Counted from the stretch's first letter, positions 53,776-63,109 are shown. The stretch: 64,000 bases of DNA from Oscillospiraceae bacterium (GCA_017395085.1 JAFPWF010000034.1:62001-126000), one strand, 5' to 3'. Notes: generated by a model not told the origin, from the sequence alone. Numbers and translations are program-made.

Positions 53776-55896
53776 TTACCTAAGCAGTGCCATTTCGTCT
53801 TCCGAAGAATCGGAATAGCTGCAGATGTTGATATAAGCATCCATGATACGGCGGGCGATACGCTGCACATTCGCACCGGAACCGCCACGCTCGACAACCA
53901 CGGCGATGGCGACATCGGGCTCGCTGTAGGGACCGTACACAATGAAAATACCGTCGTTGGTGATTTTTTCACCTTTCTGAGCCGTTCCGGTCTTGCCGGC
54001 GCAGATCCATCGGCAGGCTGTCCACACTTCGGCATTCTGTTCGTTCATCCAGTCGTTCAGCACCATGTACATGCCTTCGTGGATGGCAACCCAGTTGTAT
54101 TCGGCGGACCGGATGGTGTTCAGCACTTCCGGTTCGCGCTCATAGATTTTCCTGCTGTAGTCATAGTTGCGAACCGTCTTCAGGATGGACGCAGAGTAGC
54201 GATGACCGGAATTGGCAACAGTGGCACAGTACTCTGCAAGCTGAAGCGGTGTAAAGATACTGTCCGACTGGCCGATGGCTGCCTGCATCGTATCACCGAT
54301 ACGCCACACGGTTCCGGTATAGTCGGCATGGTTCGCCTCATTTGACATATTGCCTTTGGTTTCCACCAGCTCAATCCCGGTGCTGACGCCGAGTCCGTAC
54401 GCATGGGCGTACTCACCCATCTTGTCGATACCAAGGTCATGCCCGACCGAATAGAAGAAGAAATTGCAGGAATCGCGCAGCGCCGTGGTCACATTTTCTT
54501 CGGGGTGTGTATAATGCTGACCCTTCACGCTGTTCCAGATCCAGCATTCAGGCGCGTAACCTTCCGCCGCGTACTTGGTGAATACGCCTTCACACTTGAT
54601 TTTATATTCGGTGTTGATCTGACCTTCGGTCAGCACCGCCGTTGCCACGCACGGTTTGAACGCGGAACCAGGCGCGTAGGCACCCATCAGCGCGCGGTTA
54701 AACAGAGGGGCATTCGGGGTTTCCATCAGCTCCTGGTACTTTTCGATGATGGTTGAGACATCGTAGGTCGGCCAGCTTGCTATGGCAAGCGGCTCTCCCG
54801 TCTCCACCTTGACCACCACCGCCGCCGCGCCGGTAATCTCGTCCTTCATTTCAGGATCATAGTCACCGCGTTCGATGCCTTCGGCGCGCTCCTGCGCCCG
54901 GTTCAGCTTCATGGTATTGACGCTGTTGGCCAGAATTCGCTCTGTCTGTTCCTGAAGGACCTTGTCGATGGTCAAATAAATGTGGTCGCCGGGAGTCGGT
55001 TCTTCAAGATAGACCGTACTCAAAATCGTCCCGGCATTGTTCTGCGTTTCGGCCACTTTCCCGTCATGACCGTGCAGATACTCCTCAAACGCGTACTCGA
55101 CCCCGTCTTTCCCGACCATCGCGTCGTTTGCATAGTTGAGGAGTGAATATCGCTCATACTCCTCCTGGGTCATAAGCCCGGTATAGCCCAGAAGGTGCGC
55201 TGCATATTCGGTCTCATAGTCGCGGATATAAGCGCGCTGCACTTCAATACCTACGAGCTTATTCTCCATGATGGAAGAAATCAGCGCCATACTCGCATCT
55301 TCAACAAACAGGTAGTCTGCCGTATTGACCGCATAGCGGACATTGATGGAGTAACGAACCCCCGCAATAATGCGCATTTCTTCGCTGGAATAGCGGTTAT
55401 CGATCCCGTAGCGGGTACGCATAAAACTCAGAAGTTCGACCGCACTTGGATTTTCGGGCAGCCCGTCAGGTTTCTGACGGACGAAATACGCGTTCAGCAT
55501 CGTGCGCTGGATGGCGGTCATGTTCTCGTCATAGGTGAACGGCGGCGTTCTGCTGACAGGAAGATCGTCGGTGTACGTGTCGCCGAAGCCTTCTACCATC
55601 CGTACCAGTTCCAGAATTACAGCATTCGGATCCTCGTTGGCAAAAAGCTTGACGTTGTCCACTTTCAGGTTATAGCACTCTTTATTGCTGACCAGAACGC
55701 GCCCGTAGCGATCCAGAATATTACCTCTGGCGGCCGTTACCGTGCGTTCGGAGTTGGTAATCTCATTGCTCTGGTTATAGTATTTTTCGCCTTCGATAAT
55801 CTGCAGCCTGTAGAGGAAAGTCAGGTACAGCACCACAATCAACGCGGCCAGAAGAACCATAAACGCAACGCGTCCGGGTTTTACAAGATGATTCAC
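53776..55896 (-). CDS. mrdA: Penicillin-binding protein 2-type transpeptidase
   Basis: A 706-residue class B PBP that cross-links peptidoglycan during cell elongation. One N-terminal membrane anchor (residues 9-31), then the pedestal/dimerisation region with ARGNILDRYGRVL, then the transpeptidase: SxxK at Ser411-Lys414 (SAFK), SCN (SxN) and AGKTGTAQKG (KTG). The chain lies outside the membrane apart from its anchor. It follows mreD by 13 bases. A rodA gene, its usual partner, is not in the window. Confidence 0.93.
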   Translation of the reverse strand: MNHLVKPGRVAFMVLLAALIVVLYLTFLYRLQIIEGEKYYNQSNEITNSERTVTAARGNILDRYGRVLVSNKECYNLKVDNVKLFANEDPNAVILELVRMVEGFGDTYTDDLPVSRTPPFTYDENMTAIQRTMLNAYFVRQKPDGLPENPSAVELLSFMRTRYGIDNRYSSEEMRIIAGVRYSINVRYAVNTADYLFVEDASMALISSIMENKLVGIEVQRAYIRDYETEYAAHLLGYTGLMTQEEYERYSLLNYANDAMVGKDGVEYAFEEYLHGHDGKVAETQNNAGTILSTVYLEEPTPGDHIYLTIDKVLQEQTERILANSVNTMKLNRAQERAEGIERGDYDPEMKDEITGAAAVVVKVETGEPLAIASWPTYDVSTIIEKYQELMETPNAPLFNRALMGAYAPGSAFKPCVATAVLTEGQINTEYKIKCEGVFTKYAAEGYAPECWIWNSVKGQHYTHPEENVTTALRDSCNFFFYSVGHDLGIDKMGEYAHAYGLGVSTGIELVETKGNMSNEANHADYTGTVWRIGDTMQAAIGQSDSIFTPLQLAEYCATVANSGHRYSASILKTVRNYDYSRKIYEREPEVLNTIRSAEYNWVAIHEGMYMVLNDWMNEQNAEVWTACRWICAGKTGTAQKGEKITNDGIFIVYGPYSEPDVAIAVVVERGGSGANVQRIARRIMDAYINICSYSDSSEDEMALLR

Positions 55897-55909
55897 TCTA
55901 TTCTCCTTC

Positions 55910-56425
55910 CTAACCGGCTCTGCTCAGCCGGGCTGGCGGAAGATACACCAGTGCGGCGAAAGGCAGCGACCACAGTGTCTGAAGCACTGCCGTCGTGACC
56001 ATCACCATGGAAAAACTGTCGGAAGCGGATGTCTTCAGAATCTGGCCTGCAGCCGTAATCAGCAGGCCGATCGCCGCAGCGCCCATATAGGCGAAAAAGC
56101 GGCGATTGATGAAAAAATTCGCAACAAATGCCGCCGCAAAGCTGACAGCCGGAAAAACCAGAGTAAAGAAGATCGTGTTCTCCACAAAGGCCATATCCGC
56201 AAAAATGCCAAGCAGCAGACTGAAGAGAGGGCCCCAGACCGCACCTTCAAACATGCCCATGGCAACCGCCACAGCAGGCAGCACCAACGGGCATACGTCA
56301 AACAGGCGCAGCTGAGTAAATATGATATTCTGCAGAATCAGGCAAAGGAGCAGATACGCCGCGTATTTGGCAACCTTACCGAAGTCGATTCTGTCCAGAA
56401 AGTCTTTTGGGATCACTGTCTTCAA
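55910..56425 (-). CDS. mreD: Rod-shape-determining protein MreD
   Basis: A 171-residue membrane protein with about five segments, the usual MreD size and hydropathy. Weakly conserved in sequence; the blocks ICLILQNIIFTQLRLFDVCPLVLPAVAVAMGMFEG-like (residues 34-65) and GIFADMAFVENTIFFTLVFPAV fit the family. Identification rests on the position between mreC (3 bases away) and mrdA. It belongs to the Rod complex. Confidence 0.88.
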   Translation of the reverse strand: MKTVIPKDFLDRIDFGKVAKYAAYLLLCLILQNIIFTQLRLFDVCPLVLPAVAVAMGMFEGAVWGPLFSLLLGIFADMAFVENTIFFTLVFPAVSFAAAFVANFFINRRFFAYMGAAAIGLLITAAGQILKTSASDSFSMVMVTTAVLQTLWSLPFAALVYLPPARLSRAG

Positions 56426-56428
56426 AGC

Positions 56429-57271
56429 TTACTCCACCACGTCAAAATCCTTGATGATAAACACCTGCACCAGTGAATCGATGTTGGCCTGCGGTTCGAC
56501 GATACCGTACTCAATCTGGCCTCCGGCTTCAGTCTGAACGTTGGTGATAGTCCCGATGACAAGCCCCGCAGGGAATGCACCGCCGGAACCGGAAGTCAGC
56601 ACCTCGTCCCCAACGAAGATCTGCGCACCATCGGCAAGGAAGGTAAGCTTGGCCAGCTTTTGCTTCATCAAAGAGTACTCACCGACAACCATTCCGGAAC
56701 TGCCTGTGGTAACGATGGTTCCGCCGACACTCATATCGACATCAATCAGCGTGCTGACCGTTGCCCAGGTCTCGCCAAGTTCCGTGATCTGCCCGACCAG
56801 CGCGCCGTATTCCGTAATGACCGGGTCGCCATACTCTATTCCGCTGCGGGCACCCTTGCTGATGGTGAATGAGGAGGACCAGTTTGAGGAGGACCACAAT
56901 ACCACCTTGCTTGATTCCAGCACATAATCCGTGTGCTTGTCCCGCAGACTCAGCAGTTCACGCAGACGCACGTTTTCTTCCGAGGCCTCAATGCCGTCGC
57001 GGGCAGACTGCTGCGCATCGGCAAGTTGGGAACGGAGCGACTCGTTTTCAGCCACCAGAGAGTCATAATCATAAAGATACCCGTAGATGGTGTCGAACCA
57101 GTTGGCCGCCGAACTCAGAACCTTCTGCAGCGGGGCGGAGAGAACACCGCGGGCATTCTGAACAAAGCTGATTCTTCCGCCGCGTGCGGCAGAGCCAAGC
57201 CCGATCAGAAGAACGACCGCAGCAATGATGATTCCGACCCGAAGACCGTTTTTTCTGAGATATTCCTTCAA
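56429..57271 (-). CDS. mreC: Rod-shape-determining protein MreC
   Basis: A 280-residue protein with an N-terminal membrane helix (residues 11-28), a coiled coil (about 75-110, YDSLVAENESLRSQLADAQQ) and the beta-rich extracellular domain: ELLSLRDKH, GARSGIEYGDPVITEYGALVGQI, MVVGEYSL, VGDEVLTSGSGGAFPAGLVIGTI. MreC bridges MreB-type filaments and PBP2. Its start overlaps the maf stop by 4 bases. mreB itself is not in the operon segment seen here. Confidence 0.95.
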   Translation of the reverse strand: MKEYLRKNGLRVGIIIAAVVLLIGLGSAARGGRISFVQNARGVLSAPLQKVLSSAANWFDTIYGYLYDYDSLVAENESLRSQLADAQQSARDGIEASEENVRLRELLSLRDKHTDYVLESSKVVLWSSSNWSSSFTISKGARSGIEYGDPVITEYGALVGQITELGETWATVSTLIDVDMSVGGTIVTTGSSGMVVGEYSLMKQKLAKLTFLADGAQIFVGDEVLTSGSGGAFPAGLVIGTITNVQTEAGGQIEYGIVEPQANIDSLVQVFIIKDFDVVE

Positions 57272-57846
57272 AGGATCTGTACTCCCTTCCCTGCAAGCAT
57301 CTGCCCCAGCAGGCAGAGCGGCAGGCCCATCACGTTAAAAAAATCGCCGTCGATGCGGCGCACAAACAGAGCGCCTTTCCCCTGGGCACCGTACGCGCCC
57401 GCCTTATCCATCGGTTCGCCGCTTTGAATATAGCGGCGGATTTCATCATTTGATAGTTCCCGAAACCATACCACGCTTCGTTCGGCCTTGCTCTGGCTGC
57501 CGGTACGATCCAAGAGCGTGATCCCGGTATACACTTCATGGCTGCGCCCGGAAAGACTCCGGAGCATCTCGGCCGCCTCTTCTTCGCTGTGCGGCTTTCC
57601 CAGTGCGCGTCCTTCATGCCAGACGATGGTATCGGCAGCCACCACCAGCGCATCATCCGGGCAGTGTTCCCAGACTTCCTTTGCTTTTGCGCCTGAGAGT
57701 GCGCAGACAATCTCCTCCGGGCCGGCATCTTCCGGGATATGCTCTTCCCCTTTTGCAGGACAGATCACCAGATTCTGAACCCCCAGCATTTGCATCAGTT
57801 CTCGGCGGCGCGGGGAAGCAGAGGCTAAAATGACGGATCGTTCCAT
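57268..57846 (-). CDS. maf: Maf-type nucleoside triphosphate pyrophosphatase
   Basis: A 192-residue Maf/HAM1-like enzyme that hydrolyses dTTP, UTP and modified pyrimidine triphosphates. Motifs: ILASASPRRRELMQMLG, the catalytic KGEEHIPE region, VVAADTIVWHEGRALGKP and SGRSHEVYTGITLL; KAGAYGAQGKGALFVRRIDGDFFNVMGLP at the end. ATG 57846 gives the family start; the frame is open to 57867. It sits between the U32 gene and mreC, a common clostridial arrangement. Confidence 0.95.
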   Translation of the reverse strand: MERSVILASASPRRRELMQMLGVQNLVICPAKGEEHIPEDAGPEEIVCALSGAKAKEVWEHCPDDALVVAADTIVWHEGRALGKPHSEEEAAEMLRSLSGRSHEVYTGITLLDRTGSQSKAERSVVWFRELSNDEIRRYIQSGEPMDKAGAYGAQGKGALFVRRIDGDFFNVMGLPLCLLGQMLAGKGVQIL

Positions 57847-57856
57847 GGCTGCCTGA

Positions 57857-59941
57857 TTATTCCACACCGCGGTAATACAGTCCGCGCGTGAGCATGTTCG
57901 GCTGGTAGTCCGTCATCCCAAGGTATGCTTTTGCAACCTCGACGCATTCACGGGCACTTTCGGTGGTAAACAGCAGACGCATTCCCCACAGCCCGGCTGA
58001 CAGAAGTTCATCACGCCTGTCCGCCAGGAAGAGCTTATGCGCATTGTAGATGACATTCCGGCATCCGAATTCCTTCATCACAGGAAAAACCGAGCCGGTC
58101 CGGTCTGCGAGCTGCCCGGGTACCTGGCAGTTGCATCTTCCGGAACTCTGCCGGATGATGCACTGGTCTGAAACCATCACAGGCAGCCGGCCGTATATGA
58201 TCATTTCGGTGTCCAGCGGCTTCTGCATGTCGCGAATCTGCTGGATGCGGAGTTCAAAGGATGCCGTTGCGGAAAGGAAACCCGCGGCGCGAAGCACATC
58301 CAGCGTCTGTGAGTTAAATGCGTTCAGCCCAAAGTCGCCGCGGACTTCCATGCCAGCCTGCTTTGCCAGCGCCACATGGCCGATATTTCCGATCAGGGCC
58401 TGATTCACCCCGTATTCATGCAGCTTCTCCAGTGTGCTGAAGATCTCTTCCGTCTCATCGTCGGTTATGACACGCGGCAGAACCGCAACCGGGGTCGTCC
58501 CTCCGGTCAGGAACGGAAGAACACCGCTGTAGTTCTCGGCCATCACCGCAGCCGGTGCATACAGGAAATGCGGCTTCAGTGCGGCAAGTTCCGGTGTAAG
58601 CTGTTCCGCGGTTGTAATCTGGAAAATCGCCTCCGGTTCTCCTCTGCGGCCGCGATCCTCCGGTGCAACCGGCATCGCGAAACTGCGGCGCTGCGGCGGG
58701 GTCATCCGCTTCTCCGAAAGCTCGGAAATCAGCTTGCGGCGCAATTCATTGATTTCAGCGGCAGGCAGAAACAGCCCTTCGTCCGCTTTCGCCTGGTTCT
58801 CCACCACCGTGAAGGGAGTGCCGCCGGTTTTATACATCTGTTCAACGATGTAATTTGCGGTAACCCCCTGCCGCTTGGCACGTTCCGGAACCGGGCCGAA
58901 TGCCGCCGCACGATTCCCGTCATCATCAAAGGCAATGGCTTTTGCACGCTCGCCCTTCTCCACCAGAGAATAAAAATGAATCGGCACGCGGCGTACTTCA
59001 CCCGTGCTGTATGCTTTCCTCGCATCAGCATAGAGAGAATCAATCTCTTCATCCGGCTCGGCCTTGATGCCGAACATGTCGGACTTGTCGCCGTCCAGGT
59101 AGCCCTGGGTAAAGCCCTGCCTGGAGAACGTTCTGGCAAGCAGTTCCATCTCATCCAGTGTCGGGTTTCGTTTTTCCTTCAGGAGTTTGGAGTACACGCC
59201 CGTCACAATACCGGTGTACTCGGGACGCTTCATGCGCCCCTCAATCTTCACGCAGGCGACGCCGGCCTCTTCCAGGGCCTGCAGGCGATTGGCAAGACAG
59301 TTGTCCTTCAGGGAAAGCGGATAGTCGTCCATCCTGCCACCCAGGGAATACTGCATCCGGCAGGGCTGCGCGCACATCCCGCGGTTGCCGCTGCGCCGGC
59401 CGATCATGGCGGACATGTAACACTGCCCGGAATGGCAGAAGCAAAGAGCGCCGTGTACGAACACTTCCGTTTCCGCGGAGCAGTGTTTGCTGATAAAGCG
59501 GATTTCCTCCAGGCTGAGTTCCCTTGCCAAGACAATACGCGTCATGCCAAGCTGCGCCGCAGCTTCCGCCCCGGCGAGATTGTGGATGCTCATCTGCGTA
59601 CTGGCATGCAACGGAATGTCCGGCACCGTGCGGCGCAGCACCTTTGCAAGTCCGAAATCCTGGACCAGGATCGCGTCTGCGCCCTTTTCTGACGCCATGC
59701 GGGCAGCATTGACTGCGGCAGTCATTTCACGGTCGTTCACCAGGGTATTCAGCGTTACATAGACCTTGCAGTTCCGAAGACGGCAGTAGCGAACAGCCTT
59801 TTCAAATTCATCCGGTGTAAAATTATGAGCGCTTCTGCGCGCATTAAAATCTCCGAAGCCGAGATATACCGCATCCGCGCCGTTCTGCACAGCTGCAATA
59901 ACGGCTTCCGGTGATCCCGCCGGAGAAAGAAGTTCCATCAT
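57857..59941 (-). CDS. Peptidase U32 family protein (long form)
   Basis: A 694-residue protein of the U32 collagenase/YrrO-RlhA type. The N-terminal TIM-barrel part has ELLSPAGSPEAVIAAVQNGADAVYLG, FGDFNARRSAHNFT, the U32 signature EVFVHGALCFCHSGQCYMSAMIGRRSGNRGMCAQPCRMQYS (seen across residues 170-210) and KIEGRMKRPEY; a C-terminal second domain ends with ECRNVIYNAHK-like and YYRGV. Family members are linked to tRNA or rRNA hydroxylation as well as proteolysis. ATGATG start; the first, at 59941, has GGGAG ahead. It leads the maf-mreCD-mrdA run. Confidence 0.9.
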   Translation of the reverse strand: MMELLSPAGSPEAVIAAVQNGADAVYLGFGDFNARRSAHNFTPDEFEKAVRYCRLRNCKVYVTLNTLVNDREMTAAVNAARMASEKGADAILVQDFGLAKVLRRTVPDIPLHASTQMSIHNLAGAEAAAQLGMTRIVLARELSLEEIRFISKHCSAETEVFVHGALCFCHSGQCYMSAMIGRRSGNRGMCAQPCRMQYSLGGRMDDYPLSLKDNCLANRLQALEEAGVACVKIEGRMKRPEYTGIVTGVYSKLLKEKRNPTLDEMELLARTFSRQGFTQGYLDGDKSDMFGIKAEPDEEIDSLYADARKAYSTGEVRRVPIHFYSLVEKGERAKAIAFDDDGNRAAAFGPVPERAKRQGVTANYIVEQMYKTGGTPFTVVENQAKADEGLFLPAAEINELRRKLISELSEKRMTPPQRRSFAMPVAPEDRGRRGEPEAIFQITTAEQLTPELAALKPHFLYAPAAVMAENYSGVLPFLTGGTTPVAVLPRVITDDETEEIFSTLEKLHEYGVNQALIGNIGHVALAKQAGMEVRGDFGLNAFNSQTLDVLRAAGFLSATASFELRIQQIRDMQKPLDTEMIIYGRLPVMVSDQCIIRQSSGRCNCQVPGQLADRTGSVFPVMKEFGCRNVIYNAHKLFLADRRDELLSAGLWGMRLLFTTESARECVEVAKAYLGMTDYQPNMLTRGLYYRGVE

Positions 59942-59983
59942 ACCTGTACTCCCAAGAGTAAGCATAAGTTCATAAAGCGGTTT

Positions 59984-60012
59984 ATTATAGCACAGCTTCC
60001 CACTTGCGACAA
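59984..60012 (-). promoter_or_regulatory. Promoter of the U32-maf-mreCD-mrdA operon
   Basis: Minus strand: TTGTCG, 17 bases, perfect TATAAT. Its -35 box overlaps the -35 box of the divergent dnaD promoter. Confidence 0.7.
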
Positions 60013-60032
60013 GTTAATTTTAATGCTATAAT
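60004..60032 (+). promoter_or_regulatory. Promoter of the dnaD-dnaC pair
   Basis: TTGCGA, 17 bases, perfect TATAAT. The two divergent -35 boxes share 60007-60009, so RNA polymerase can hold only one at a time. Confidence 0.78.
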
Positions 60033-60082
60033 GTCACGCACGTAATAATAAACTGTTAAATTTTGCAATGATGGAGCAGAGG

Positions 60083-61066
60083 ATGAGCAGGAACGATTCT
60101 GACAATCTCATCAGTCCAAAAGCGGCGGATCTGCTGATTTCGCTGCGCGACGGGGATGCGGCGCTTCTGTATCTTTATTTCTGCCGGCATGGGTTCCGTG
60201 ACCCGGAGCGTGCCGGCAGGGAACTGTTCATGCCAAGACAGCGGCTGCAGGAGGCCTGTGAGCGTCTGGAGATGCAGGGCCTCCTGGCACAGGCCGGCAA
60301 TGAAGAATCCTCTAAGGTACCGGATTCCTCCGCGCAGCGGCACCGCGCTCCCGTCGCCCCGGCTGCATCTTCCCAAAGCAGCGACCTGCCGCCTTATTCG
60401 GCAGCTGACGTCAGCACCCGTTCCAATGTCGACAGCGCTTTCGCCGCCGTGCTCAACGAAGCAAAGCTGATACTCGGCCGGCCTCTCAGCACACCGGACC
60501 TGATCAAGATGCTTGGAATCTACGATCATTTCGGGCTTCCTGCAGAGGTCATGATGGAACTGATGCACTTTGTCGCCGACTGTTACCGGGAACGATATCA
60601 GGAAGGGCGCCGCCCCACGGTAGGTGCGTTTGAACGGGAGGCCCGCATCTGGGCAGAGCGCGACATCCGGGACTTTGACGCCGCCGAACAATACATTCAG
60701 AAATATCGGGAGCGGAAAAGCCTGGAAGGCGCGCTGAAAGATGCCCTGCAGATTGTCAACCGTGACTTCACCGAAACCGAGCGCAGTCTGACCTCCCAAT
60801 GGCTGGATTGGGGTTTTCAGCCGGATGCAATCGCTCTGGCATATGATGTTACCGTCACCAACACCCGTAAATTCAGTTCAAAGTATATGAACCGGGTATT
60901 GGAGAACTGGCACAAAGCAGGCCTGCACACACCCAAGGAAATCCGGGAGAAGGACCGGCCTGTCCAGACTCCGGTCAATTCCGGAAAAACCGGGACATCC
61001 GGCCCGATAGACCCCAAACTTCTGGACGAAATCGAAAAAGCCATGAATGGCTGGAAGAAGGAGTAA
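60083..61066 (+). CDS. DnaD-domain replication initiation protein
   Basis: A 327-residue cytoplasmic protein. A winged-helix-like N-terminal part (residues 5-80) and a variable Ser/Pro-rich linker (90-120) precede two DnaD_2-type helical domains with the family motif YDHFGLPAEVMMELMHF and WLDWGFQPDAIALAYD; the C-terminus ends EIEKAMNGWKKE. DnaD brings the helicase loader to DNA. ATG 60083 has GGAG 6 bases upstream; earlier ATGs at 60068 and 60071 lack one. It is followed by the loader gene after 1 base. Confidence 0.9.
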   Translation: MSRNDSDNLISPKAADLLISLRDGDAALLYLYFCRHGFRDPERAGRELFMPRQRLQEACERLEMQGLLAQAGNEESSKVPDSSAQRHRAPVAPAASSQSSDLPPYSAADVSTRSNVDSAFAAVLNEAKLILGRPLSTPDLIKMLGIYDHFGLPAEVMMELMHFVADCYRERYQEGRRPTVGAFEREARIWAERDIRDFDAAEQYIQKYRERKSLEGALKDALQIVNRDFTETERSLTSQWLDWGFQPDAIALAYDVTVTNTRKFSSKYMNRVLENWHKAGLHTPKEIREKDRPVQTPVNSGKTGTSGPIDPKLLDEIEKAMNGWKKE

Positions 61067-61067
61067 C

Positions 61068-62081
61068 ATGGCTCATGACGGAAAACTCCTGGCCCGTGCC
61101 CGCGAAGCACTGGAGCAGGATCGCGCGGCAAACCAGGCGGAACAGCAGCGCCGCACCGAACAGGTCTATCGTGATATTCCACAGGTAGAACAGATCGATG
61201 ACCGTCTGCGCGGACATATGGCCGAACTGGTGCGGCTGACGATTTCCCGGCCGCCGGATCTCGCAGCACGTCTGGAAGCGCTGAAGGAAGCGAACCTGGA
61301 TCTGCAGATGCGCAGAGCCGGACTACTGACCGAGCACGGCTATCCCATTGAATATCTGGACGAGATTATCTCCTGCCCTGAATGCCAGGACACCGGCCTC
61401 GTAAACGGCGTCCTCTGCGCCTGCATGGAACGGCGCTATAATCATGAACTGACCAAGGAGCTCTCCGCACTGCTGCGCAACGGGAACGAATCGTTTGAAC
61501 AGTTCGACCTGAATTACTATTCCGATCAGCCCGAAGCGGAAAGCGGCATCAGCCCGCGGCAGGCAATGACGATCGCTTTTCAGGCCTGCAGGCACTTTGC
61601 CTACAGTTTTCCGGACATTTCACAAAATCTGCTGCTGCGCGGCGGTACCGGTCTCGGCAAAACCTATCTTTCCGCCTGCATTGCGCGTGTTGTCGCTGAA
61701 AAGGGATTCTCCGTCTGCTACGACACCGCCTTTTCCGCGCTGGAGGCTTTTGAGAAGCAGAAGTTCTCCCGGTCTCCCGAAGACGCGGAGGCCGCATCGG
61801 TGCGGGTCAGCAGGATGCTTTCGTGCGACCTGATGATTCTGGATGATCTCGGAACCGAGATGGTCACAGCGATGTCAGTCAGCGCGCTCTATACGCTGCT
61901 GAACAGCCGGCTGAACGCCGGGCTACACACCGTAATCAGCACCAACTGCACAAACGAGGAACTTGAGCGCCGTTATACCCCTCAGATCTGTTCCCGGATC
62001 CACGGTGAATTCCTTGAACTGCCGTTCTATGGTACGGATATCCGTCTGATGCAGAAGCACGGTTATTCCGGAGATCGCTGA
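61068..62081 (+). CDS. dnaC: DnaC/DnaI-type helicase loader ATPase
   Basis: A 337-residue AAA+ protein. The N-terminal part has a coiled coil and a CxxC-CxC knuckle (CPECQDTGLVNGVLCACMERR, about residues 104-124) that binds zinc in relatives. The ATPase has LLLRGGTGLGKTYLSACIA (P-loop), LMILDDLGTEM (Walker B) and ISTNCTNEEL (sensor 1), then SRIHGEF (arginine finger region). It loads the replicative helicase onto DNA with the DnaD protein. AAGAAGGAG precedes the ATG. Confidence 0.93.
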   Translation: MAHDGKLLARAREALEQDRAANQAEQQRRTEQVYRDIPQVEQIDDRLRGHMAELVRLTISRPPDLAARLEALKEANLDLQMRRAGLLTEHGYPIEYLDEIISCPECQDTGLVNGVLCACMERRYNHELTKELSALLRNGNESFEQFDLNYYSDQPEAESGISPRQAMTIAFQACRHFAYSFPDISQNLLLRGGTGLGKTYLSACIARVVAEKGFSVCYDTAFSALEAFEKQKFSRSPEDAEAASVRVSRMLSCDLMILDDLGTEMVTAMSVSALYTLLNSRLNAGLHTVISTNCTNEELERRYTPQICSRIHGEFLELPFYGTDIRLMQKHGYSGDR

Positions 62082-62107
62082 TTTCCTCCATTTCTTTTAT
62101 TTTTCAC

Positions 62108-62136
62108 TTGTATTCTTCCCGATTATCCTGTATGAT
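62108..62136 (+). promoter_or_regulatory. Promoter of the E2-like gene
   Basis: TTGTAT, 17 bases, TATGAT, 64 bases before the start codon. Confidence 0.6.
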
Positions 62137-62199
62137 CAGGAAGCTTTTCCGCACGGATCGGCGGAGAGTCCCCTACTATGATTTTTCGGAGGTTGCTAT

Positions 62200-63081
62200 A
62201 TGGCACGCACATCACGCCGACGCATGGGTGATCGGAAAGAAGGACGTCTGCTGCGCTCTCTTCCCGGTTTTGCCAAGTTTATTCCCTTTATCATGCCGCA
62301 GCGGAATGACCGGCTGATTCATTACGAGGAAAGTTTTGAGGTAACCGAACTGGACCGGATGCTGCGGAAACTGCGCGTGGAAGGTTACAAGGGCATCGGC
62401 ATTCTCCACTTTATGATCGCGGCCTATGTCCGCGGACTCTCGCGGATGCCCGGGATCAACCGTTTTGTTGTCGGGCGGCGGATCTATGCCCGCGACAACA
62501 TTGAAGTCGTCATGACCGTAAAACGCACCCTCACCCTCAATGCGAGCGAAACCACCATCAAGGTGGTTTTTGAACCGACCGATACGATTCTTGACGTTTA
62601 CCGCAAGATGAACGAAAAAATCGACGAGATCAAGTCTTCAGAAGAGAACAACGGAACCGAAGACATTGCCGACTTTTTTGCCCGTCTTCCCCGTTTCCTG
62701 ATCCGTTTTGCCATTTGGATTCTTCGGGTAATGGATTACTTCGGGTGGATTCCGCAATCCCTGCTCAATGCCAGCCCCTTCCACGGCTCCATGATTATTA
62801 CGGATATGGGTTCCCTCCGCATCGGTCCCGTATACCACCATATCTATAACTTCGGTACTCTGCCCACGTTCATTGCATTCGGCGCCAAGCGGCACGCTTA
62901 CGAGATCGACCGTCACGGTCAGGTCGTGGACCACAAGTATGTCGACTGCAAGTTTGTTACCGATGAGGGCATCGTCGACGGGCACTACTGGGCTCAGTTC
63001 CTGCAGGCCTACCGTTATATGTTCGGCCATCCGGATATTCTTCTTTCCCCGCCCAGCAAAGTATACGAAGACATCGTCTGA
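62200..63081 (+). CDS. CAT-fold protein resembling 2-oxoacid dehydrogenase E2, catalytic His absent
   Basis: A 293-residue protein without a lipoyl or peripheral-subunit domain. The C-terminal motif TDEGIVDGHYWAQFLQ (254-269) aligns with the E2/CAT DHRxxDG box, but the His that deprotonates the CoA or dihydrolipoyl thiol is Glu256 and the Arg is Gly257. PFHGSMIITDMGSLRIGPVYHHIYNFGTLP (193-222) matches the E2 core SNxGxxG region. It has a basic N-terminus, an amphipathic helix near 160-185 and a GGAGG ribosome site. It may be a noncatalytic relative or use another base. A GPH or dehydrogenase partner is not present. Confidence 0.78.
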   Translation: MARTSRRRMGDRKEGRLLRSLPGFAKFIPFIMPQRNDRLIHYEESFEVTELDRMLRKLRVEGYKGIGILHFMIAAYVRGLSRMPGINRFVVGRRIYARDNIEVVMTVKRTLTLNASETTIKVVFEPTDTILDVYRKMNEKIDEIKSSEENNGTEDIADFFARLPRFLIRFAIWILRVMDYFGWIPQSLLNASPFHGSMIITDMGSLRIGPVYHHIYNFGTLPTFIAFGAKRHAYEIDRHGQVVDHKYVDCKFVTDEGIVDGHYWAQFLQAYRYMFGHPDILLSPPSKVYEDIV

Positions 63082-63109
63082 GACTGTTTTTTTGTTCGCA
63101 AGCCTCTCG

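Noticed and set aside
62108-62317. Short plus-strand frame (69 codons) before the E2-like gene
   Set aside because: It overlaps the promoter and the start of the E2-like gene in another frame and has no ribosome site or motif.
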